Origin: Actinomycetes bacterium
GTDB lineage: Bacteria > Actinomycetota > Actinomycetes > Propionibacteriales > Propionibacteriaceae
DNA: 64,000 bases
Reading direction: 5' to 3'
Assembly: GCA_023443125.1 (NCBI GenBank)
Contig: JAEZVO010000027.1
Coordinates: 1 to 64,000 of the forward strand
Shown here: positions 17,727 through 28,100 of the stretch, piece by piece
How positions within the stretch are numbered: position 1 is the first letter of the stretch
How the letters are laid out: every line of letters begins with the position of its first letter
Notes under the pieces: generated by a model
The model's database searches: none
What the model saw: only the letters and a program-made list of their open reading frames with translations
Told to the model about the DNA's origin: nothing
Position numbers and translations under genes: made by a program

Positions 17727-19425
17727 ACTGCCCGCATCGGCGACGGGTCTGCTCCGCCAGTACTGCGAGGCAGGCATGATCGGGCTCGCCGACTTCCATC
17801 TAGCCCGGCGACTGAGCCAAGGCTATGAGCCCGACGAGCGCGTGCTGCTCGCCTTCGCGCTCGCGGTGCGCGAGTTGCGGCTGGGTTCCGTGTGCGTAGT
17901 ACTCGCTCATGCTCACGAACTGAAGCCCTTGTCGGAGATCGACGACGGTGGTGGTGCTGTCGCCGACCAAGCGCTGCCATGGCCCCGCCCGCAGGAGTGG
18001 GTGAAGCTCGTCGCACGATCTCGCCTCGTTGGTGAGGGGCGGCCCTTCATCCTCGACGAAGGCAGGCTCTATCTGGCGCGTTTCTACGCTCAGGAGCGGG
18101 CGGTGACTGACGCGTTGGAACGCCGGAAAGCCCTCCCCGTCGCCGACGACGTGGTGCCCCTGCCGTCTACGAACGAGCCCGACGAGCAGCAGGATGCGGC
18201 GGTCCGGGCAGCGATGGTGCACATGACGAGCGTGGTCACCGGCGGGCCTGGTACCGGCAAGACCACCACGGTGGTGCGCATCCTGAATTCGCTCGGCACA
18301 TCTGGCCCCATCTCCATCGCGCTGGCCGCGCCGACGGGTAAGGCTGCTCGGCAATTGCACGATTCGGTGCGCGGGCAGCTACTGCCGGGCACCGCCGTTC
18401 GTCCACCGTTCTCGGGAACGCTGCACAGCCTGTTGGGTAAACCTGTGCGAGGTCCGCGCGCCACGTATCACTCGCAGAATCCGCTGCCCTACGACGTGGT
18501 GGTGGTCGACGAAGTCTCGATGGTGTCCCTCGAGCACATGGCGTCGCTGCTCGAAGCGCTCTCCAACCGAACCCGGCTGGTGCTCGTCGGCGATCCGCAT
18601 CAGCTGCGGTCGGTCGACGCCGGCGCAGTGCTGGCGGACATCGTCGCAAATCCACAGCTCACGCAGCCCGGCAGCGTCATCGAGCTGCGCACGAACAGGC
18701 GCAGTAATCCTGAGATATCCGCACTGGCAACCGCAATCGATCAAGGTGATGTTGCAGCCGCCAACACCGTCATCGATGAAGCCAGCTCCATTTGGTGGTT
18801 CGACTATGAAGGGCGCGACATCGGTGGCTACGAGCAGTTCCGCGACGACGTCACTACCACCGCTCAGGCGGTGCTCTCAGCCGCCAAGGGCGGGCAGGCG
18901 CGAGCAGCACTCGACGCGCTCAACTCCCACCGAGTGCTGTGCGCGCATCGGCTGGGGCCATTCGGTGTACAGGCGTGGGGGCAGGCAGCGCGCCGCATGA
19001 TCGCCGCCGAGTTCCCACAGTACGGCGCCACACGTCCGTACCTCGGCGAGCCCTTGCTTCTCACACGCAATGCTGGAGACTTCAATAATGGCGACGTCGC
19101 GGTGATCATCAACGATGAGGGGCAGCTCGTCGCCGCCGTCGACGATAGCGATGAGCCGCGCCTGGTGCCGCCGTCGCTCCTCGACGGCGCTGCAGAGTTG
19201 CACGCCATGACGGTGCACAAGGCGCAGGGCGGCCAGTATGGGGTGGTGAGCGTGGTGCTCCCTCCCAAAGGGTCGCCACTGGCCACCCGCGAGCTTGTCT
19301 ACACAGCCATCACGAGAGCGCGCAGCGAGTTGCGCATCTACGGCTCCCGCGCAGCGCTCGAAGAATGCATCAGCACCCCGGTGCGCCGGTCGTCGGGGCT
19401 CGCTCTACACACGAGCCAGCCCTGA
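17719..19425 (+). CDS. recD: Exodeoxyribonuclease V subunit alpha (RecD)
   Basis: A 568-residue SF1B helicase (5'-3' motor of RecBCD). The N-terminal interface domain is followed by Walker A TGGPGTGKTTT (residue ~172-182), VVVDEVSMV (motif II), VLVGDPHQLRSVDAGAVL (motif III) and a C-terminal 2B/UvrD_C_2 segment with HKAQGGQYGVV and YTAITRARSEL. The start ATG lies inside the recB 3' end (8-base overlap), indicating translational coupling and fixed stoichiometry. The gene stops 4 bases before the convergent aminotransferase stop, with no separate terminator visible. Confidence 0.94.
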   Translation: MHELPASATGLLRQYCEAGMIGLADFHLARRLSQGYEPDERVLLAFALAVRELRLGSVCVVLAHAHELKPLSEIDDGGGAVADQALPWPRPQEWVKLVARSRLVGEGRPFILDEGRLYLARFYAQERAVTDALERRKALPVADDVVPLPSTNEPDEQQDAAVRAAMVHMTSVVTGGPGTGKTTTVVRILNSLGTSGPISIALAAPTGKAARQLHDSVRGQLLPGTAVRPPFSGTLHSLLGKPVRGPRATYHSQNPLPYDVVVVDEVSMVSLEHMASLLEALSNRTRLVLVGDPHQLRSVDAGAVLADIVANPQLTQPGSVIELRTNRRSNPEISALATAIDQGDVAAANTVIDEASSIWWFDYEGRDIGGYEQFRDDVTTTAQAVLSAAKGGQARAALDALNSHRVLCAHRLGPFGVQAWGQAARRMIAAEFPQYGATRPYLGEPLLLTRNAGDFNNGDVAVIINDEGQLVAAVDDSDEPRLVPPSLLDGAAELHAMTVHKAQGGQYGVVSVVLPPKGSPLATRELVYTAITRARSELRIYGSRAALEECISTPVRRSSGLALHTSQP

Positions 19426-19429
19426 CCAA

Positions 19430-20617
19430 CTAGCCACGAACGTTGGCGATTGCGCTCGCGACCTTCTCAATATTGCCGTCGTTGAGTGCTGCGACGCACA
19501 GACGCCCAGCGTCGGTGCCGTATACGCCGTGCTCGGCGCGCAGTCGCTGCATCTGGTCGCGTGTGAGACCGCAGTAGCTGAACATGCCCCGCTGCTCCGC
19601 GATGAAGCCCATGTCGTCCACGCCTTGTGCTGCGAGGTGCTCCACGAGCTTGCTGCGCAGGGATGCGATGCGTTCGCGCATGTGCTGCAGCTCGGTCTCC
19701 CATGATGCGCGCAGATCAGCCTCGCCCAACACGGTTGCAACGACGTTGGCGCCGAAGGCCGGCGGGTTGGAGTAGCTCTTACGGATGAGCAACTTGAGCT
19801 GCGATAGCACGCGTGTTGCTTCGTCGGCGTCACCAGCAGCAACGTGGAGCGCACCGATGCGCTGCCCGTACAGGCCGAAGTTCTTGGAGTAGGACGTGGC
19901 CAGCAGGAACGGCAGCTTGGCGGTCATGAGTTTCGCGACGAGTGCGCTATCGGCATCCGGCCCGTCGCCGAAACCCTGGTACGCCATATCGACGAACGCG
20001 ACCAGCTCCCGCTCACCAATCACTTGCACTACCTGATCCCACTGCGCGTCCGTGAGGTCGTAGCCGGTGGGGTTGTGGCAGCAGGCGTGCAACACCACGA
20101 CGGTGCCCGCTTCCGCGTGCTGGAGGTCCCTCAGCATGCCCGCGAAGTTGATGCCACGCGCGTCCGCGTCGTAGTAGGTGTAGGTGTCGACGTCGAAGCC
20201 CACCTGCGTGAACAGCGCCCGGTGGTTCTCCCAGCTGGGGTTCGACAGCAGCAGCCGGCTGTCGGGCGAGAGTTGTTTCAGCAGTTCGCCGCCGATGCGC
20301 AGCGCGCCGGTGCCGCTCAGGCTCTGAACGGTGGTCACGTGGTCGATATCAGCATCGTCACCGAAAATCAACGCACGGGTCTGCTCCCGGTAGGCCGGCA
20401 AACCGTCAATGGGCAGGTAACCGTGGGGCTTCTGCGCGGCGACGTACTGCTCCTGCGCTTGCCGGACCGCGTCCATCAGCGGGATGGCGCCACTGTCGTC
20501 AAGGTAGACACCCACGCCCAGATTCACTTTGTCTGAGCGTTGGTCCTTGTGAAAAGCCTCAGTGAGGCCCAGGATGGGATCGGCGGGGGCCTGCTCGGCA
20601 CGCGCGAATAATGACAT
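19430..20617 (-). CDS. Class I aminotransferase (aspartate/aromatic amino acid type)
   Basis: A 395-residue PLP enzyme of the AspC/TyrB (type I-alpha) subgroup. Visible signatures are NLGVGVYLDDSG near the N-terminus, the cofactor-contacting ACCHNPTG, and the Schiff-base lysine in TSYSKNFGLYGQRIGAL; the C-terminal MFSYCGLTRDQ is also typical. It should transfer amino groups between aspartate and/or aromatic amino acids and 2-oxoglutarate; AspC and TyrB cannot be separated from sequence reading alone. The ATG at 20617 opens the usual MSLFARAEQAPADPI N-terminus. It is probably monocistronic, lying between recD (convergent) and rpoD (same strand, about 110 bases away). Confidence 0.9.
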   Translation of the reverse strand: MSLFARAEQAPADPILGLTEAFHKDQRSDKVNLGVGVYLDDSGAIPLMDAVRQAQEQYVAAQKPHGYLPIDGLPAYREQTRALIFGDDADIDHVTTVQSLSGTGALRIGGELLKQLSPDSRLLLSNPSWENHRALFTQVGFDVDTYTYYDADARGINFAGMLRDLQHAEAGTVVVLHACCHNPTGYDLTDAQWDQVVQVIGERELVAFVDMAYQGFGDGPDADSALVAKLMTAKLPFLLATSYSKNFGLYGQRIGALHVAAGDADEATRVLSQLKLLIRKSYSNPPAFGANVVATVLGEADLRASWETELQHMRERIASLRSKLVEHLAAQGVDDMGFIAEQRGMFSYCGLTRDQMQRLRAEHGVYGTDAGRLCVAALNDGNIEKVASAIANVRG

Positions 20618-20670
20618 GGGCAGCCTTCCGTGAGTTGCGTTCACCACTGCCACATTAGCGTGCATCGGTT

Positions 20671-20702
20671 GCGCTCAGGTGTCATTGTTCACGACACAGC
20701 GC
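20671..20702 (-). terminator. Possible hairpin between rpoD and the aminotransferase gene
   Basis: GCGCT and GTGTC (20671-20675, 20679-20683) pair with GACAC and AGCGC (20693-20702), with a 3-base bulge. There is no clear T-run, so terminator activity for rpoD is uncertain. Confidence 0.35.
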
Positions 20703-20726
20703 AGGTAGCTATGCCGCGAGCGACAC

Positions 20727-22199
20727 TCAGTCGAGATAGTCGCGGAGCACCTGGGAGCGGGACGGATGCCGCAGCTTGCTCATGGTCTTCGACTCGATCT
20801 GGCGAATGCGCTCGCGAGTGACCCCGTAGACCTTGCCGATTTCGTCGAGCGTCTTGGGCTGGCCATCGGTGAGGCCAAAGCGCATGCTCACGACGCCGGC
20901 TTCGCGTTCAGAGAGCGTGTCGAGCACGTCGTTGAGCTGCTCTTGCAGGAGCGTGAAGTTGACCGCATCGGCGGGAACGACCGCCTCGGAGTCTTCAATG
21001 AGATCGCCGAACTCGGAGTCGCCGTCCTCGCCGAGAGGGGTGTGCAGAGAGATGGGCTCTCGCCCGTACTTCTGTACTTCGACGACCTTTTCGGGAGTCA
21101 TATCGAGCTCTTCTGCCAGCTCCTCCGGGGTGGGTTCGCGGCCCAAGTCTTGAAGCATCTGGCGCTGCACGCGGGCGAGCTTGTTGATGACTTCCACCAT
21201 GTGCACGGGGATGCGAATGGTTCGCGCCTGGTCAGCCATGGCGCGGGTGATGGCCTGCTTAATCCACCACGTGGCGTAGGTGGAGAACTTGTACCCCTTG
21301 GTGTAGTCGAACTTCTCGACAGCGCGGATAAGGCCGAGGTTGCCTTCCTGAATGAGATCGAGGAAGAGCATCCCGCGCCCCGTGTACCGCTTCGCCAGCG
21401 AGACCACGAGCCGCAAGTTGGCTTCGAGAAGGTGGTTCTTCGCGTTCCGGCCGTCTTCCTGGATCCAGATGTAATCCTCGACGTCGTCGGCTTTCACAGG
21501 GTTCTCTTCGTCGGCGAGCGCCTCCTCCGCGAACAGGCCGGCCTCGATGCGCTTTGCGAGTTCGACCTCTTCGACGGCGTTGAGCAGCGCGACTTTACCG
21601 ATCTGCTTCAGGTAGTCCTTCACGGGGTCGGCAGTGGCGCCTGCAGACACAACCTGCTGTTCGGGCTCGTCGGCGTCGTCGGAATCGGAGAGCGCGAAGC
21701 CCTCTTCATCGACGAGCTCCTTCTCGTCCTTGGCTTCTTCCTGCTCGTTGAACGTGGACTCGTCGACGTCGTCGAGCGAACGGCGCTTACCGCCGACGGT
21801 CATGACGATGTGGTCGCCGTCCTTGTCAGCCTTCGAGATGTGCACCTCGCCGGCAGCCACCTGAGCGATGGTCGGTTCTGTCACCTCGTCGGCTGCCTTC
21901 TTCGTGCTCTTGGCACGACGTGTCGTCGTCTTCTTGGCCGCCGGCTTCGTGGTGGTCTTCGACGCTGACTTCGCTTCGCTCGCCCCAGTCTTGGGCTCCG
22001 CCTTCTTGGCAGCCGTGGTGGGCTTCTTTGTCGCGGTACTCGTTTTCTTGGCTGCCGTGGTGGTCTTCTTCGCCGCGGTGCTGGCGCGTGTCGTCGTCGA
22101 CGTCTTCTTGGAGCGTGTCGACTGCGTGGTGGTCTTCTTGTCAGGGGCGTCGCTAGCCTCCGCAGCCGAGTTGCTCGGGTTTTTGCGGGTTTCTGCCAC
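20727..22199 (-). CDS. rpoD: Principal RNA polymerase sigma factor (RpoD/SigA/HrdB)
   Basis: About 490 residues. The N-terminal ~110 residues are a Lys/Thr/Ala-rich repeat region in place of a conserved region 1.1. Regions 1.2 to 4.2 follow: [39 protein letters not shown] and [15 protein letters not shown] (region 2, -10 recognition), [13 protein letters not shown] (region 3), and [15 protein letters not shown] in region 4.2 (-35 recognition). The sequence is that of the essential housekeeping sigma factor. The GTG at 22199 is chosen because GGAGG precedes it. The gene is divergent from sigB across about 210 bases. Confidence 0.95.
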   Translation of the reverse strand: MAETRKNPSNSAAEASDAPDKKTTTQSTRSKKTSTTTRASTAAKKTTTAAKKTSTATKKPTTAAKKAEPKTGASEAKSASKTTTKPAAKKTTTRRAKSTKKAADEVTEPTIAQVAAGEVHISKADKDGDHIVMTVGGKRRSLDDVDESTFNEQEEAKDEKELVDEEGFALSDSDDADEPEQQVVSAGATADPVKDYLKQIGKVALLNAVEEVELAKRIEAGLFAEEALADEENPVKADDVEDYIWIQEDGRNAKNHLLEANLRLVVSLAKRYTGRGMLFLDLIQEGNLGLIRAVEKFDYTKGYKFSTYATWWIKQAITRAMADQARTIRIPVHMVEVINKLARVQRQMLQDLGREPTPEELAEELDMTPEKVVEVQKYGREPISLHTPLGEDGDSEFGDLIEDSEAVVPADAVNFTLLQEQLNDVLDTLSEREAGVVSMRFGLTDGQPKTLDEIGKVYGVTRERIRQIESKTMSKLRHPSRSQVLRDYLD

Positions 22200-22349
22200 G
22201 TTCTTCCTCCGATAATTGGGCACGCCACGGGCCGGTGTAGTCAAGGGACGCGCCGTCCATACTTGCACGGGCAACGAGCACATGCAAACGGACTGCGCGA
22301 CGGCGTTACAGATCCATCTTTACACGCACGGAAAAATCTTCGCTCTTTC

Positions 22350-22377
22350 GGGAACTTCTCCGCCGTCCACAGCGTTG
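22350..22377 (+). promoter_or_regulatory. ECF-type promoter of sigB
   Basis: GGAAC (22351-22355, within GGGAACTT), 17 bases, then CGTTG (22373-22377). This is the SigE/SigH/SigR-type promoter pattern known to drive sigB in mycobacteria. The predicted start at about 22384 leaves a leader of about 25 bases before the TTG codon. Confidence 0.55.
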
Positions 22378-22408
22378 TTACCTATAGACGGCTGCGAAAG
22401 GAGTCACA

Positions 22409-23335
22409 TTGAGCACCGCACGACGCCAAGCCGAAGGTATTGACGGCAAAGACACCATCGGTCAGTACCTGGATGAGATCGCCAAGACGCCGCTGCTCAG
22501 CGCGGTGGAAGAGGTTGAGCTCTCCAAGCAAATCGAAGCCGGCATGTTCACCAGCAAGATTCTCGAAGGCGAAATTGAGAACCCGTCTGATGCCACCGAC
22601 GACGAGCTTCGCGAGATCGCGGAGGACGGCGAGGCCGCACTTCGCCGGTTCGTGAAATCCAACCTGCGCCTGGTCGTTTCTATCGCCCGCAAGTATGGGC
22701 GTGCGCAGATGCCACTGCTGGACCTCATTCAGGAAGGCAACACCGGCCTCATCCGCGCTGTCGAGAAGTTCGACTACACCAAGGGTTTCAAGTTCTCCAC
22801 CTACGCGACGTGGTGGGTCCGCCAGGCCATCTCCCGTGGAGTTGCGCAACAGGCCCGAATCGTACGCCTGCCAGTGCACGTCGCTGAACAGGTCAACCAG
22901 GTATCCGCTGTGCGCCGCACGCTCGAGCGCCAGCTCGGACGCGAACCAGAAATCGAAGAGATTGCCGACGAGCTCGGCCTCGAAGAAGAACGTGTCGTCG
23001 ACCTGGTTCGTTGGTCACGCGAGCACGTTTCGCTCGACGCCCCCGTTGACACCGACGGCGACACCTCGCTCGGCGACTTGATCGCCCGCGACGTCGCTCC
23101 CGGCCCCGACGAGGTAGTACTCGACGTGGAAGACCGCGCCCGTATTGAGGAGATGCTCGAGGGTCTCGACGAGCGTTCACAGGACGTCGTTCGTCGTCGC
23201 TACGGTCTCCTCGACGGCCGTCAGGCAAAGCTCGCCGATATCGGTTCCCACTGGGGCATCACGGCTGAGCGTGTCCGCCAGATCGAGCGTCTGGCACTCG
23301 CGAAGATGCGCGAGCGCGTCGGCCTCGCCGCCTAA
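22409..23335 (+). CDS. sigB: Group 2 RNA polymerase sigma factor (SigB-like)
   Basis: A 308-residue sigma-70 protein with regions 1.2 to 4.2 but no region 1.1. Region 2 reads [33 protein letters not shown] (split across 2.1-2.2) and [14 protein letters not shown]; region 4.2 ends in HWGITAERVRQIE. It is close to the principal sigma factor but shorter, as expected of the non-essential, stress and stationary-phase SigB of actinobacteria. It starts at a TTG with AAAGGAG 6 bases upstream, which may keep expression low. An ECF-type promoter lies upstream and a strong bidirectional terminator follows. Confidence 0.9.
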   Translation: MSTARRQAEGIDGKDTIGQYLDEIAKTPLLSAVEEVELSKQIEAGMFTSKILEGEIENPSDATDDELREIAEDGEAALRRFVKSNLRLVVSIARKYGRAQMPLLDLIQEGNTGLIRAVEKFDYTKGFKFSTYATWWVRQAISRGVAQQARIVRLPVHVAEQVNQVSAVRRTLERQLGREPEIEEIADELGLEEERVVDLVRWSREHVSLDAPVDTDGDTSLGDLIARDVAPGPDEVVLDVEDRARIEEMLEGLDERSQDVVRRRYGLLDGRQAKLADIGSHWGITAERVRQIERLALAKMRERVGLAA

Positions 23336-23342
23336 CGACAAC

Positions 23343-23387
23343 ACAACAATCGCCCCGGAACTCCCCACAGTTCCGGGGCGATGTTGT
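23343..23387. terminator. Bidirectional intrinsic terminator (sigB / tesB)
   Basis: A 14-bp perfect stem (23349-23362 with 23369-23382, GC-rich core CGCCCCGGAACT) with a 6-base loop, extended by ACAACA/TGTTGT flanks that give T-containing tails on both strands. It separates the convergent sigB and thioesterase genes. Confidence 0.85.
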
Positions 23388-23389
23388 AT

Positions 23390-24229
23390 TCAACGAACTC
23401 GAATAAGCCCTTCTTGCCCACATGATGCGATGGTGACGCCATTTTGATAGAGCCGGCCACGACAGAATCCGCGGGCGCCTGCCGCCGACGGTGAGATCAT
23501 GTCGTACAAGATCCACTCGTCGGTGCGTACCGGGCGGTGGAACCACATGCTGTGGTCGATCGAAGCAGCCTGCAGATTGGGCGACGTGATCTGCACCTTG
23601 TGCGGCACCAGCGTCGTGCTGAGCAAGGTGATGTCCGACAGGTACGCGAGCACTGCATTGTTCAGCAGTGGGTCTGGTGGCATCGTCGACTTCGTGCGCA
23701 CCCAGGCGCGCATCGTCGCTCCCAGATAGTTTTCTTGCGGCGGAGTGGCCAGACGTACATCCAGTGCGTCCCACTCCGAAAGCATTTCTGCGTGCGAACC
23801 GAACTGCTCCTCGAGGACACTTCTGAGCGCGGGGGCCTCGTCGGGAGGTAACACGTTGTCCCGCGGCTGCTGAGCGCTGTGCTCAAGGCCCGCTTCAGAT
23901 TCGTGGAAAGACGCGTTGAGCTGGAAGATCATCCGCCCGTCCTGCTTCGTCACTACCCTGCGAGTGCTGAACGTACCGCCGTCGCGGAGGCGCTCCACCT
24001 CGAAATGCAGCGGTGAATCTGGAGAGCCGCCGCGCAAGAAATAGGCATTGAGGGAATGCACGACGCGCTCTGGGGAGACCGTGCGTGCTGCGGCGACGAG
24101 GGTCTGCGCGAGCACCTGCCCGCCGAAGAGTCGCTGGAAGTAGGTGTCCGGCTGTGGGCCCTCCCACACGTCCTCATCGATCTGGTGAATATCAAACAGC
24201 GATAGTAGTCCTGCAACATCTTTTGGCAC
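23390..24229 (-). CDS. tesB: Acyl-CoA thioesterase II (TesB family)
   Basis: About 279 residues forming a double hotdog fold. The first half contains LFGGQVLAQTL and HSLNAYFLRGGS; the second half contains IDHSMWFHRPVRTDEWILYD and SCGQEGLIR, the segments that carry the Asp-Thr/Ser-Gln catalytic triad of TesB. It should hydrolyse medium- to long-chain acyl-CoA in the cytoplasm. The GTG at 24229 gives a normal family N-terminus (AGLLSLFDI); a GTG at 24265 is an alternative, but it would put the start inside the terminator stem region of the preceding gene. Confidence 0.88.
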   Translation of the reverse strand: MPKDVAGLLSLFDIHQIDEDVWEGPQPDTYFQRLFGGQVLAQTLVAAARTVSPERVVHSLNAYFLRGGSPDSPLHFEVERLRDGGTFSTRRVVTKQDGRMIFQLNASFHESEAGLEHSAQQPRDNVLPPDEAPALRSVLEEQFGSHAEMLSEWDALDVRLATPPQENYLGATMRAWVRTKSTMPPDPLLNNAVLAYLSDITLLSTTLVPHKVQITSPNLQAASIDHSMWFHRPVRTDEWILYDMISPSAAGARGFCRGRLYQNGVTIASCGQEGLIRVR

Positions 24230-24265
24230 TCCCCCATCATGGCACTCCCAGGGGCGGAACAGCAC

Positions 24266-24298
24266 AACCCCGCACGCAACGAATCTGCGTGCGGGGTT
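24266..24298 (-). terminator. Intrinsic terminator after the lipoprotein gene
   Basis: A 13-bp perfect inverted repeat: AACCCCGCACGCA (24266-24278) with TGCGTGCGGGGTT (24286-24298), loop of 7. It lies 24 bases beyond the stop of the lipoprotein gene on the minus strand. Confidence 0.7.
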
Positions 24299-24321
24299 GA
24301 GCTGACGTGGCTACGCAAATG

Positions 24322-25125
24322 TCACTGCGCTGCAGCAATCGCCTCCGTGAGCAGCTTCTCAGCGTCACCAGGGGTGGCGGCGCCTTCCTTACCAGTGAGT
24401 GCAACGTTGATGAACAGATTGCCTCGGGCGGCCTGGCCGTTAAACGACACCTGCTTCACACCTCCGAGGTCCACAACATTCTCAATGACATGCGCAACAT
24501 CGGCACCTTCCACGGACGGCGCATCGTGCACCTTGATGGTGGCCGGGAACGTTTGTTCGCCTTCGCCGATAGTGATCTGCGGGCACTTCTCGGACATGGC
24601 GCGCGCATCTTCGACGAGCGGCCCGGCTTCCTGCCCGAACTGGGCCACAGCGATGCTGGTGCTGCTGCCCGCCTTCGTATCCACGGCTGCAGCTCCACCC
24701 CACACGGCGTTATTCAACAGTTCCGGATCCTGCTGCGCACCCAACACGGTGTTGCACTCAGCAGGCTCCACCTGCAACTGGCTGAGCATCTTCTTGGCTT
24801 GTTCCGGATCGAACATTTCCGCGGGGATTTCCTCTGCGTCCTCGTGTTTCGCCAGGAAGTCATCGACCACCGCACGTCCTGCCTCGTCGAGCGCGGGCGC
24901 CGTCGGCTCTGGGCTCTGCGCAGGAGACTCCTCGCCACCGGACGTGTTGTCTTCGGTCTGCTCCGGCGTCGAAGACTCTTCCTCCTCGGGCTGCTCGGAG
25001 GTTGCCTGCTCCGTCGCAGAAGCTGCCGAATCTGAAAATTCAGGCTTGGCGCTGTCACCGTTCCCACAGCCCGTGAGTCCGAGGGCAAGAGCAACGAACA
25101 CTGCCCCAGCGAGCTTTAGCTTCAT
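24322..25125 (-). CDS. Uncharacterised secreted lipoprotein
   Basis: About 267 residues. A short signal peptide ends in a lipobox LTGC (Cys about residue 20), so the mature protein should be lipid-anchored on the outer face of the membrane. A Glu/Ser/Thr/Pro-rich linker (~25-75) leads to a globular domain with two Cys (in AECNTV and EKCPQI) that may form a disulfide. The layout resembles actinobacterial sensor-like lipoproteins, but I cannot assign a family. The ATG is well placed behind AAGGAC. A promoter-like TTGATT-N15-TAGAAC lies about 24-50 bases upstream. An independent terminator follows, so it is likely a single-gene unit. Confidence 0.8.
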   Translation of the reverse strand: MKLKLAGAVFVALALGLTGCGNGDSAKPEFSDSAASATEQATSEQPEEEESSTPEQTEDNTSGGEESPAQSPEPTAPALDEAGRAVVDDFLAKHEDAEEIPAEMFDPEQAKKMLSQLQVEPAECNTVLGAQQDPELLNNAVWGGAAAVDTKAGSSTSIAVAQFGQEAGPLVEDARAMSEKCPQITIGEGEQTFPATIKVHDAPSVEGADVAHVIENVVDLGGVKQVSFNGQAARGNLFINVALTGKEGAATPGDAEKLLTEAIAAAQ

Positions 25126-25178
25126 CTCAGGTCCTTCCCAAACCAATGTGTTCTATCCAGGGTAATGGCCAATCAAGA

Positions 25179-28100
25179 TCATTTGCTGCGAGCCGCCTGC
25201 ATGGCTTTTCGAATTCTCTTCGCCGACACCGGCAGTGACGTGCGCAATTGCTGGGCAAACACGCTCACTCTGAGCTCCTCCAGAAGGAACGCAATCTCCT
25301 CTACCTCGGGCCGTAGCGGGCCGGGCGGTTCCGCGTCGGTGAGGGCTGCGTATTCGTCCTCGAGCTCTTCAATCTGCAATGCCTCACGCGAGTCGCGAGC
25401 AGGATTCGCCAGCGCCGACTGCACACGGACCGCCGCCGCCTCGCAGTACCGCGGCAAGTGACTGAGCCACGGATCGGGCGTGAACGACAGGAAATTGGTG
25501 AACAGCAGGTTGTCGAGCTGCGTCGTAACATCAACGCGTACGGGGTGGTCGTCGGGGAACGACGCCAGTGCGAGTCGGGTTCTGGTGGCGGCGGTGAGAG
25601 CCTCGGCGGCGATCGACACCACCTTCTGGGTGCGCTCCGCCTGGTCTTGACGCACCTCCACCGCCACCCGTTCGAACGTATCGCGGTCGCGCACCGCGAG
25701 GGCCGGGCCGTGCGTCTCGGCGAGCTGTTCGCTCGCTTTGAGCCAAGCATCGGCGAGGAGATCGGGAACGCTCGGATAGGGAGAATCGGCCAGGGCCAGC
25801 TTCTCTGTCCTCGTGAGATGCGCCACCACCCACTTCGTGGGGTTGGGGTTCACGAGGGTGAGGAGCCGACGTAGCCCCAGGACATGCGCCCGCTCGGCTT
25901 TCTGCTTAGTTTCCGCGACGGTAACCCCCACCGTCGTGCCTTCATCTGCGAGCGACGGATACCCGGTCACGCCCTTACCCAGGCTGGTGGTCGTGGGGAT
26001 CGGTGGGAACACCCATGACGTGGCTCCCGACTGGGCGATGCCATCGGCTGCTTTCGTGAGCTTCTTCGCCACCTTCTGGGAGAGCTTCGTCTGCAACTCT
26101 TCGAGGTCGTCGCCGCGAGCAACCTCCTTGCCATCGTCGGTGACGATGAACGTCGGTTTGAGATGGCTGGGAATGGAATCCACGCGCCACGCATCGGCGT
26201 CGATGGGGACGCCCGTGAGCGTGGTGAGCGCTCGGCCGAGGGTTTGGGTGATACTCCCCTGCCCCAGCTCCTTGCGTTGTTCGAGCAATTCGAGGGCACG
26301 TCTAGCGAAGTCGGGGGCGGGTACGAAATTCGTGCGGGTCTGCTTCGGCAACGAGCGGATGAGTTCCGTGGCCAGCTCCTGGCGCAGCCCCGGCACAAGC
26401 CAGGAGAACGGCTCTGGAGCCAGCCCTGCGAGCTGTTCCATGCGGATGGTGATGGTGGCCCCATCGTCTTTGCGTCCCGGTTGGAAGACATACCGCACCG
26501 GGAGCTTCGTCGGCCCGACGGTGAAATGCTCGGGGAAATCGGAGGGCTTGAGCTTAGCGTCGTCGGCGATGCAATCTTCCGCACTCAACGTTGGCCACTG
26601 TTCCTTGGGTGTCGAACGTAGCCACTTGTCTAGCGTGGAGCCGGAGAGCACGTGTTCGGGGAGGCTGCGGTCGTAAAAGGCGTACAACGCGTCGTCGGAG
26701 ATGAGGAGGTCGGGGCGGCGCATCCGGTCGGTGAGCTGCTCCGCGCGTTGGAGAGCTTTCTTGTTGGCGCTGACCAGCGGGTTGCGCGTCTGCCAGGCTC
26801 CTTCCACCAGTGCGCTGTGAATGAAGATGTCGCGTGCCTCCGCAGGGTGGTTTCGCGCGTAATTCGTGGTGCGCCCGGCGATGAGCGGCACCCCGAACAG
26901 CGTGACTCGTTCGCTGGCCACCACCGTCGCGGTGCGTTGCGCGAAGCGGGGCTCGGAGAGCGTCTTCGTCACGAGTGGCCCGGCGATCTGCTCAACCCAC
27001 TCGGCGTTCACTGCGGCGACAGTGCGCGCCCATAGCCTGCTCGTTTCTACGAGTTCGAAGGCAACAACCAGCGGCGGGGTCGCCTTGGCGAGGCATGATC
27101 CTGGCTGAATAGCGAAGTGCGTGCCGCGTGCGCCAAGGTACTCCCGCAGTGGCCGGCGTTTGCCGCGCTCGGGCTTGGTCTTCTCCGGTTCAATGAGCCC
27201 AACGTTGGACAGCATCCCTGACAGGAGAGATTTGAGCACCTCCGGCATGGCGCCTTCACCGTCGATGGGAAGCCCGAGGTCTCTCGCCACTTCCTTGAGC
27301 TGACTCACGAGATCTTCCCATTCGCGGAAGCGCACGAAGTTGAGGAATTCATCGCGGCAGAGCCGTCGGAATTGGTTGCCGGAGAGCGCCCGGCGTTGTC
27401 TTCGCAGATAGCCCCACAGGTTGAGTAGCACCTCGAAGTCGCCGCCCTCCGGGGCCTTCTTGCGCTCGTCCTCCCCGCTGTTCCAGAAGCGGCGGTGCAA
27501 CTCGTCGGCTTTCTGTTGATGCTCGAGGGGACGTTCCCGGATATCTGGGATGGTGAGGCCTGCGACGAGCACCAGCACCTGCCGGAGACACCCGCGTCGT
27601 GCCCCCTCGATAATCATGCGCCCAAGACGGGGATCCACGGGCATGCGTGCCAGTTGGTGCCCGACCTTGGTGAGGCGCACCTGCTCACCACGCACACGCT
27701 GCTTGAGCGCGCCGAGTTCTTCAAGGACGCGAATGCCGTCGTTAATTTGGCTCGTCACCGGCGCTTCGATGAACGGAAAGCGCTGAATGTCGCCCAGCCC
27801 CGCTTGGGCCATGAGCAGAATGACGGTGGCGAGGTTCGTACGCAGAATCTCGGGGTCGGAGAACTCCGGTCTGGAGAGGAAGTCCTCCTCGGAATACAGG
27901 CGCACCGCCACGCCTGGTCCGATACGTCCGCATCGACCGGCACGCTGATTCGCTGAGGCCTGGCTGATGCGCTCGATGGGGAGTCGCTGTACTTTGGTGC
28001 GCGCCGAGTAGCGCGAGATGCGAGCGGTGCCCGCGTCGATCACGTACCGAATGCCTGGGACGGTCACCGACGTCTCGGCAACGTTCGTCGCCAGCACTAC

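Noticed and set aside
20766..21968. Long plus-strand open frame opposite rpoD
   Set aside because: Antisense shadow of a highly conserved sigma factor gene.
22000..22130. DNA repeat array
   Set aside because: The periodicity comes from the AAKKTTT-type codon repeats in the sigma factor N-terminus, not from a CRISPR or intergenic repeat.
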